Of a DNA stretch of 44,941 nt, positions 39,904-44,941 are shown in pieces. The notes beneath the pieces are model-generated. The model was not told where the DNA came from. It saw nothing but the letters and a program-made list of their open reading frames with translations, and did not search any database. The stretch covers positions 1-44,941 of the forward strand of contig CAYYYP010000027.1 of assembly GCA_964475985.1 (NCBI GenBank), given 5' to 3'. The position numbers and the translations under genes were made by a program. Origin of the DNA: CAYYYP01 sp964475985 (GTDB taxonomy: Bacteria > Bdellovibrionota > UBA1018 > CAYHWW01). Numbering within the stretch: the first letter of the stretch is position 1; every line of letters starts with the position of its first letter.

Positions 39904-41043
39904 GTGAGGACGTATATTAAAAAAGTTTATTGCTTAAAGACAATTCGGAAATATGCATACGGCCTTAATGCCGCAATACTCCTGATCGCAATATCTACCC
40001 CAATATCACTGAACGCCCAAAATGCCGTACCGGCCCGGACTGGTTACGACTGCTTGCGCAGTATTCATGCTGCTTTCACTCATCTCGGCCAGGGGGAAAA
40101 CCCCGTCTTTTCCGCCCAAACCGACCTACCGAATGAAACTGGCGTGGCCTCACCTAACCGTGTCATCGCAGTTCCTTCCACCACCGATCGCACAATTACG
40201 GTTTTTCAAGAAAATGGAAATGGATTTACGATAAGAGAAATTCCCATTCCTTTAAGCGAAGATGCCGTGCGCACCTACCGCGATGGCCCCCGGGAGATTA
40301 GTTTTTTTGCGGTACCGCTGGTTGCGCATCCACGCAATCTGCACGCTCCGGCTGCCTCGGGCGTTAGCATTCCCCGCTGCCTTGACCCCAATGAATGGCT
40401 GCTCATTAAGCAAGTAACCCAGTCCCGTGCCCCGCGGATACAATTTGTTGTGCACCATTGGCGAAACCGTTCCCACGGTGAAATGATCGCTACGATCAGC
40501 GGAAACCGAATTGAATTGCAGGGGCTTTCGGCTAATCCTGGTTCCTGTGGGCGCACCTACTCCCAACCCTTGCACGGCCTTAACGCAACTCCCGAGGATG
40601 ACGGATACTTAGGTTTTCTTTTGGCGGCCCAAAGAATTGATCGAAGACCGGACAGTGGGGCAAGTTCCGCTCAAGGTTTTAGCAGTGCCGTACGAAATGT
40701 TGCCCTCGACGGAATTACAAGAATCCAAGCCGCCCTTCTGCAAAGGGCCACTCAACGAAATGAATCTGCTGGGCAACCTACGCCCGACTATCAATCCGCG
40801 GGATTTACAACCGCCAGGCAAGCCCTGACCCCGGGCGCCCCAGGTAGCATCACCGCTCACTGCGGAGCGGACCGCCAGGTCGCACAAGCCGCGGCCCGAT
40901 TATTCAATAATTCTCGTTTACAGTCTCTCTTAGCCACGATCCAAACGGCAGGTCCGGTAGCTGCCCCGGGTGAAGCTCAAACCGCCAGCTCCGAAACGCC
41001 GCCATCCTCCCCTAGCCCCGTAGGCCAAGGCGCTAATCGATAA
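39904..41043 (+). CDS. Exported protein of unknown function (379 aa)
   Basis: A GTG start 20 nt after the HEAT protein. The N-terminal export signal is about residues 20-38 (LNAAILLIAISTPISLNAQ). The mature protein has a beta-rich first half with IQFVVHHWRNRSHGEM and four cysteines (DCLRS, RCLDP, GSCGRT, HCGAD). A Pro/Ser/Ala-rich tail follows. No catalytic motif is recognised. It is likely periplasmic or secreted, and its compositional style resembles the other exported orphans in this neighbourhood. Confidence 0.6.
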   Translation: MRTYIKKVYCLKTIRKYAYGLNAAILLIAISTPISLNAQNAVPARTGYDCLRSIHAAFTHLGQGENPVFSAQTDLPNETGVASPNRVIAVPSTTDRTITVFQENGNGFTIREIPIPLSEDAVRTYRDGPREISFFAVPLVAHPRNLHAPAASGVSIPRCLDPNEWLLIKQVTQSRAPRIQFVVHHWRNRSHGEMIATISGNRIELQGLSANPGSCGRTYSQPLHGLNATPEDDGYLGFLLAAQRIDRRPDSGASSAQGFSSAVRNVALDGITRIQAALLQRATQRNESAGQPTPDYQSAGFTTARQALTPGAPGSITAHCGADRQVAQAAARLFNNSRLQSLLATIQTAGPVAAPGEAQTASSETPPSSPSPVGQGANR

Positions 41044-41049
41044 AGACCA

Positions 41050-41574
41050 TCACATAGTTTCTTCAAGGGCTTGCTGAAGTTTCTGTTCTTCAAACTTCTG
41101 CAGTTTCATCTTCATTTGGATGAGGCGACTCATGCGATAAAGGATCGTATTTTCATCTATAGAATCTGAATGCACATCCTGCCAGCCCTCTAGGGCGTCA
41201 CGCATGATTTGCTGTTCTTTTTCTACCGCCACCTTCACGGAAGGTTTGCCCTTATAAATTCCTGGCGCCACCGCCATGGTCATACGAAACCTGGCCTTAA
41301 GAAAAGTTTCTTGGCTACCAAAAGCATCGGTGTAATTTTTAGCGGCGGTGTTGTCGGTCCAGGCCGTTTGAATAATCCCACCCGCGCGGTTCTGCTTAGT
41401 TTTCTCGTAACTTCTCAAAGCATCGAGCGCCGATTGCCAAGCGGTATTGTAATCAATTAAAAATATTTTTGAATGAATTTTATTGTTAGCTTGGCCCGGT
41501 TGATGAAACCAACTGCAGGAAGCCAAGCTCATGACCATCGGAATGGAAATGAAAATGAAACGCAAATATCTCAT
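41050..41574 (-). CDS. Lipoprotein of unknown function, BamC-like in outline
   Basis: A 174-residue protein with lipobox SLASC (Cys20). The mature part has the pattern YNTAWQSALDALRSYE, then a beta segment GGIIQTAWTDN, RFRMTMAV and KPSVKVAVEKEQQ. The 'W...L...G.I.T.W' alternation resembles the helix-grip domains of BamC/NlpB-type and DUF3576-like lipoproteins. It is convergent with the previous gene with only 6 nt between the stops. Function not assigned; outer-membrane location likely. Confidence 0.65.
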   Translation of the reverse strand: MRYLRFIFISIPMVMSLASCSWFHQPGQANNKIHSKIFLIDYNTAWQSALDALRSYEKTKQNRAGGIIQTAWTDNTAAKNYTDAFGSQETFLKARFRMTMAVAPGIYKGKPSVKVAVEKEQQIMRDALEGWQDVHSDSIDENTILYRMSRLIQMKMKLQKFEEQKLQQALEETM

Positions 41575-41667
41575 AGGTGAAAGACGCCCATCCCTCCTTC
41601 GAGCATAACGCTCTCCTTGGCAAGAATCTGCTGGGCAAGAAATGCCAGGTAAGTTAACTCAAACAAA

Positions 41668-42726
41668 GTGGAAACTACTTTGAAATCCCGCCCTAAATCC
41701 GCAAAATCTTCTGGCATCGATCAAAAAGGTGCGTTGGCCTTGGCTCAGTCCATCCTTCATCACGAAGCAAAAAGTATTTTAAATGCGTCTAAACGGTTGA
41801 ATGGAAGCTTTTCGAAATCCTTAAGCATCCTCGCTACGTCCCTGGAAAAGGGTGGCAAGATTGTGGTTACGGGCATGGGGAAATCCGGAAAAGTTGCCGC
41901 TAAAGTTGCAGCGACTCTATGCAGCACAGGAAGCCTTGCGATTTACCTCCATCCCTCCGAAGCGGCCCACGGAGATTTAGGCGTCGTCGCCGATGGAGAT
42001 GCCGTTTTGGTTTTTAGTCACAGTGGCAATTCCGATGAACTGCTTTTACTTTTCCCTTTTTTCAAACGTCTGCGCATCCCGATCATTTCCATTTTAGGAC
42101 AAATGAATTCACCCATCGCATTAGAATCCGATGCGGTACTTGATGCTTCCGTAAGCCAAGAGGCATGCCCCCTTAATTTAGCGCCCACCGCCAGCACGAC
42201 GGTAGCTTTAGCTTTGGGTGACGCCCTGGCCCTCTGTTTGAGCAATCATTGGGGTTTTCACGAAGACGACTTTGCCATGGTGCACCCGGCTGGCGCACTG
42301 GGTCGTAGACTTCACTTGCGCATCAAGGACCTCATGAAGGACGCGCAAAATACGCCTTGGGTAAGTTTAAATGCGGGAATGGATGAAGTAGTGTCCATGG
42401 CTACAAAGTATCCCTTGGGTGGTGTGTTGGTTCACGAACCGATTCCGGGCTCTAAAAAGCTTACGAAAAAATTGCCCTTTACTTTTGCGGGCCTCATTAC
42501 CGAAGGCGACATTCGCCGCGCACTGCGCCACAAAGAAAAGTTTTTTGACCTTGCGGCAAAAGACATCATGACTAAAAATCCTACTCGCGTATCCGTGGAC
42601 GATAAGGCGTCCGATGTCTTGCTCGTCATGGAAAAACGCTCGTCCCAAATTTCCGTGGCGCCCGTGTTTGACGGAGAAAATTGCGTAGGGCTCATTCGTC
42701 TGCATGACCTTGTGGGCTTATTCTAA
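41668..42726 (+). CDS. kdsD: Arabinose-5-phosphate isomerase, KdsD/GutQ family
   Basis: A 352-residue protein with an N-terminal SIS domain (about 35-200). Its motifs are VTGMGKSGKVAAKVAATLCSTG, HPSEAAHGDLGVV, FSHSGNSDELLLL and LAPTASTTVALALGDALA. A MVHPAGALGRRL linker and two CBS domains (about 218-350, ending GLIRLHDLVGL) follow. The enzyme converts ribulose-5-P to arabinose-5-P, the first step to Kdo for lipopolysaccharide. The HPSEAAHGDLG motif is diagnostic. The GTG at 41668 is used here; a TTG at 41680 is an alternative. The call implies an LPS-bearing, didermic cell. Confidence 0.92.
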   Translation: METTLKSRPKSAKSSGIDQKGALALAQSILHHEAKSILNASKRLNGSFSKSLSILATSLEKGGKIVVTGMGKSGKVAAKVAATLCSTGSLAIYLHPSEAAHGDLGVVADGDAVLVFSHSGNSDELLLLFPFFKRLRIPIISILGQMNSPIALESDAVLDASVSQEACPLNLAPTASTTVALALGDALALCLSNHWGFHEDDFAMVHPAGALGRRLHLRIKDLMKDAQNTPWVSLNAGMDEVVSMATKYPLGGVLVHEPIPGSKKLTKKLPFTFAGLITEGDIRRALRHKEKFFDLAAKDIMTKNPTRVSVDDKASDVLLVMEKRSSQISVAPVFDGENCVGLIRLHDLVGLF

Positions 42727-42825
42727 CGCATTGCCACCCAACCGAATTCCAGATTGCCTCGGTGCAGAAGAATCTATACCATCATACATACGATTTATTT
42801 TTTTCGTTCCATTGAGGAGGCTTCA

Positions 42826-43917
42826 TTGACACCATTTAAGAAACTATCAAATTCCCTTTCCAAGACGACGCTGGTCGCCAGGCTTATGTTTGGCGCCGCA
42901 TCCGTAGGCGTCGTTGCGTTGGTAGCTTGCAGCGACAATACCCGCGCTAAAGAAAAACCACATTACGTGTTCAAAGAAAACGGCGCAAAACCTGGCATCG
43001 CCCTCAGCATTGATGGCCAGAACATCACCGAGGATGAACTCATCGGTGATCAGAAAATGGAATTCGCTGATGCGCTCAAGCGTCTTTATGACTTGCGCAT
43101 TATGCGTGTAGGCTCCGTACTTTTGCAGAAGAAATACAGCGAAGACGCGAAAAAGGCCGGCATGGGCGTTGATGAATACGTTGAAAGCAAAGTTCTAAAA
43201 GACCCAAAGATTTCGGATAAAGACGTGCAAAAATTCGCTACGGAGAAGAACATTCCTAAGGAACAAGTATCTCAGTACAAAGATAAAATCATCGCTTACA
43301 TGAAGGCCATGAAGAAAAACGAAGAACGTGACGCCCTCATCGCTAAGGCTTCTAAAGACCATAAAGTAGAAATTTATTTCCCAAAACCAAACCTTAAGGT
43401 CGATGTAGAACTTGGCAGCGGTTCCGTATGGGGCAATAAAGATGCGAAGGTTAAAATCGTAGAATTTTCGGATTTCCAATGTCCCTATTGCTCAAAGGGC
43501 GCAACCGTCGTGAGTCAATTGAAGAAAGCCTACGGCAAAAAGATTGCCATCGCTTTTCGTCATTACCCACTTCCCATGCACCCCGATGCAAAACCTGCGT
43601 CTGAAGCTTCTCTTTGTGTACAAGAGCAGAATGCGGATAAATTCTGGGCTTATCATGACAAGCTTTTTGCAAATCAAGACAAGCTTTCGGCCGATAACCT
43701 CAAAAAGTTCGCTAAAGAAGTTGGCGTGAAGGAAGACGAATTTGATAAATGCGTAGCATCCCACAAATTCGCCGATGTGGTTCAACGTGATATGGATTAC
43801 GGCAATAAACTCGGCGTGCGTAGCACACCTACGTTTTTCGTAAACGGCCGTTTGGTCCAGGGCGCTCAACCCATTGAAGCGTTCCAAGAAATGATCGACG
43901 AAGACTTAGCCGAGTAA
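42826..43917 (+). CDS. DsbA-family thioredoxin-like lipoprotein with SurA-like N-terminal helices
   Basis: A TTG start 5 nt after AGGAGG gives 363 residues. Lipobox ALVAC (Cys35). Residues about 55-185 are helical, starting IALSIDGQNITEDEL, a SurA/PpiC-N-like opening. The C-terminal thioredoxin_4 domain (about 195-355) has the redox centre FSDFQCPYC (CPYC 219-222), the cis-proline loop GVRSTPTFFVNG and the inserted helical domain. DsbA-like proteins oxidise or isomerise thiols in exported proteins. Anchoring at a membrane by a lipid and fusion to a chaperone-like N-terminus would suit folding of the many cysteine-containing exported proteins nearby. Confidence 0.82.
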   Translation: MTPFKKLSNSLSKTTLVARLMFGAASVGVVALVACSDNTRAKEKPHYVFKENGAKPGIALSIDGQNITEDELIGDQKMEFADALKRLYDLRIMRVGSVLLQKKYSEDAKKAGMGVDEYVESKVLKDPKISDKDVQKFATEKNIPKEQVSQYKDKIIAYMKAMKKNEERDALIAKASKDHKVEIYFPKPNLKVDVELGSGSVWGNKDAKVKIVEFSDFQCPYCSKGATVVSQLKKAYGKKIAIAFRHYPLPMHPDAKPASEASLCVQEQNADKFWAYHDKLFANQDKLSADNLKKFAKEVGVKEDEFDKCVASHKFADVVQRDMDYGNKLGVRSTPTFFVNGRLVQGAQPIEAFQEMIDEDLAE

Positions 43918-43932
43918 TCGTTCGCATAAATC

Positions 43933-43970
43933 TTAAGGCGAGAAATGGACCATTTCATTTCTCGCCTTAA
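43933..43970. terminator. Bidirectional terminator between convergent genes
   Basis: Perfect 15-bp arms, 43933-43947 and 43956-43970, enclose an 8-nt loop and are followed by a T-rich stretch on the plus strand (43971-43980). AT pairs at the base give an A-run before and a U-run after on both strands. The right arm includes the stop codon (43967-43969) of the minus-strand gene. Confidence 0.85.
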
Positions 43971-44863
43971 AGGTTTTCTTCACAACGCAAAGTTCTGCCC
44001 CGAAAAAAATGTCGCCAGTAGTAAAGCGACCGGCTCTTAAACGATTTCGTAAGCATCCCGTTCTGAAAACGAAAAATCAGCCCTTGGTCCTGGAAATACT
44101 TTTCAAATATCTTTCTCCGTACAAAGTACCAGGTCGCCATCAGCTGATTTCTCCAGGTTTTTTCGTACACTAGGGGAGCCGCAACAAATTCGCCTGAATG
44201 GGAGAAGATCTCACCATTTTTAAGGCCTAAAACAAAGGCCACGGACCGTGCACGACTGGCAACCTGTTCAATATCTCCTTCAAAAAGTGAGCAAGAATAA
44301 AGGTAAACTTTGGCAGCGTTTGCAAAGCGATGACGAATGCCCGAAAAGACCTCTAACTCACGGGAATGCAGCCCTTCCAATACGGGGACTGCGAGCGCTA
44401 AGGGCAGCGGAGGCAACTCGCGAAAAATGAGTTTGGTTTTTGGATCAAGCCTTTCTCGGCGTCCGTTGATGATCATTACGGCGCCGCCATCTTCCCCCGT
44501 TAGGTTGGTCGGATTGGTGAAGCTACTCATGCCATGAGCGCCTAGCCAGAAATGGGAAATCTCCTCTAATGGCATAAGTAGAGTGGATAATTTCACCCTT
44601 AATTCTTCAGTATCCCTCGCCGTTACTTTATAAACTTTGCGTTGAGGAAACTGGCGATGGAACTGGCGCTCCAGTTCATCTAAAACTTCTGGCTCAGGCC
44701 CGGGGTTTGGAAGTTCCGCACCAAACAAACTTACGAAGACCGCCACAGGGTCGGACGCTGGCTCGTCAGCGAAAGCCCCTACGGAAAGAAGGATGCTCAG
44801 AAGAAGGGATCGTAGCAGGATGCTTAAAACCATAAGTCTGGAGGCCTTATAGAACAGCCCCAT
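43967..44863 (-). CDS. Exported protein with caspase/CHAT-like His-Cys pair
   Basis: A 298-residue protein with a signal peptide (LLRSLLLSILLSVGAFA). In the mature part, ISHFWLGAHGMSSF (His110) and, 80 residues later, KVYLYSCSLFEG (Cys191) lie each at the end of a predicted hydrophobic strand. The 'hydrophobic-x-x-H-G' and 'hydrophobic-x-x-S-C-S' strand ends are the catalytic histidine and cysteine signatures of clan CD peptidases (caspase, CHAT, C11, gingipain). The rest is divergent, so a secreted cysteine peptidase or a dead relative is inferred. It ends in a basic C-terminus. Confidence 0.6.
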   Translation of the reverse strand: MGLFYKASRLMVLSILLRSLLLSILLSVGAFADEPASDPVAVFVSLFGAELPNPGPEPEVLDELERQFHRQFPQRKVYKVTARDTEELRVKLSTLLMPLEEISHFWLGAHGMSSFTNPTNLTGEDGGAVMIINGRRERLDPKTKLIFRELPPLPLALAVPVLEGLHSRELEVFSGIRHRFANAAKVYLYSCSLFEGDIEQVASRARSVAFVLGLKNGEIFSHSGEFVAAPLVYEKTWRNQLMATWYFVRRKIFEKYFQDQGLIFRFQNGMLTKSFKSRSLYYWRHFFRGRTLRCEENL

Positions 44864-44941
44864 GCTTATGTAAATATTATTTATTTATTCCGACAAAATT
44901 AATACGCGGTGGCCTGCTACCCGGGGGCGAAATTATATCGT

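Overview
The window joins two blocks. Positions 1 to about 14.8 kb are the right-hand part of an integrated conjugative element (ICE). Positions about 14.8 to 44.9 kb are ordinary chromosome. The chromosomal part carries the conserved rimP-nusA-infB-rbfA-truB cluster, hflX, kdsD-like and suhB-like genes, plus an unusual number of exported proteins and lipoproteins of unknown function. This mix fits a didermic proteobacterium-like organism, and a Bdellovibrionota/Oligoflexia-type lineage is my best guess. That is inference from gene style only. A run of 10 Ns (8574-8583) shows this is a draft assembly.

ICE (1-14775). The left edge holds the 5' part of an IS21-family istA and its repeat-bearing IS end, with four 7-bp repeats at an exact 23-bp period. 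Next come a zinc-ribbon/HTH protein and small orphan genes. A compact F-like type IV secretion operon follows: VirB2-type pilin, VirB3/TraL, VirB4/TraC ATPase, VirB5-like, VirB6/TrbL-like, VirB8/TraE, VirB9/TraK, VirB10/TraB (broken by the assembly gap). It continues with an FtsK/TcpA-like coupling ATPase and a replication-relaxation-type protein. No classical relaxase and no VirB11 are visible. Downstream are a glycine-zipper lipoprotein, two small orphan genes, an XRE repressor with a pair of palindromic operators, and a large serine integrase. The integrase reading frame ends inside the 3' half of a tRNA-Asp gene, which marks the right attachment site. The left attachment site lies outside the window. 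Four ICE genes appear to start at ATA, ATT or ATC.

Chromosome (14734-44941). tRNA-Asp is followed on the minus strand by a small His-rich exported protein, a PlsC-like acyltransferase, and a coupled pair of exported proteins. That pair is an 833-aa metallophosphoesterase with HTH-like repeats and a HAD-like protein. The translation cluster rimP to truB runs on the plus strand. A TPP riboswitch sits directly on the ribosome-binding site of an exported protein of unknown function. Between it and hflX lies a 116-bp hairpin with a 36-bp stem. Further right are a lipoprotein, a class IV aminotransferase, an inositol-monophosphatase-family protein, and a 1729-aa exported protein with transglutaminase-like motifs. 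A three-gene plus-strand cluster of membrane or exported proteins follows, then a lipoprotein, KdsD, a DsbA-like lipoprotein, a bidirectional terminator, and an exported protein with a caspase-like His/Cys pair.

Together, the ICE genes form a self-transfer module: membrane channel, DNA pump, DNA processing, lysogeny-like control and integrase. The chromosomal part combines core translation genes with an envelope or secretome-rich neighbourhood.
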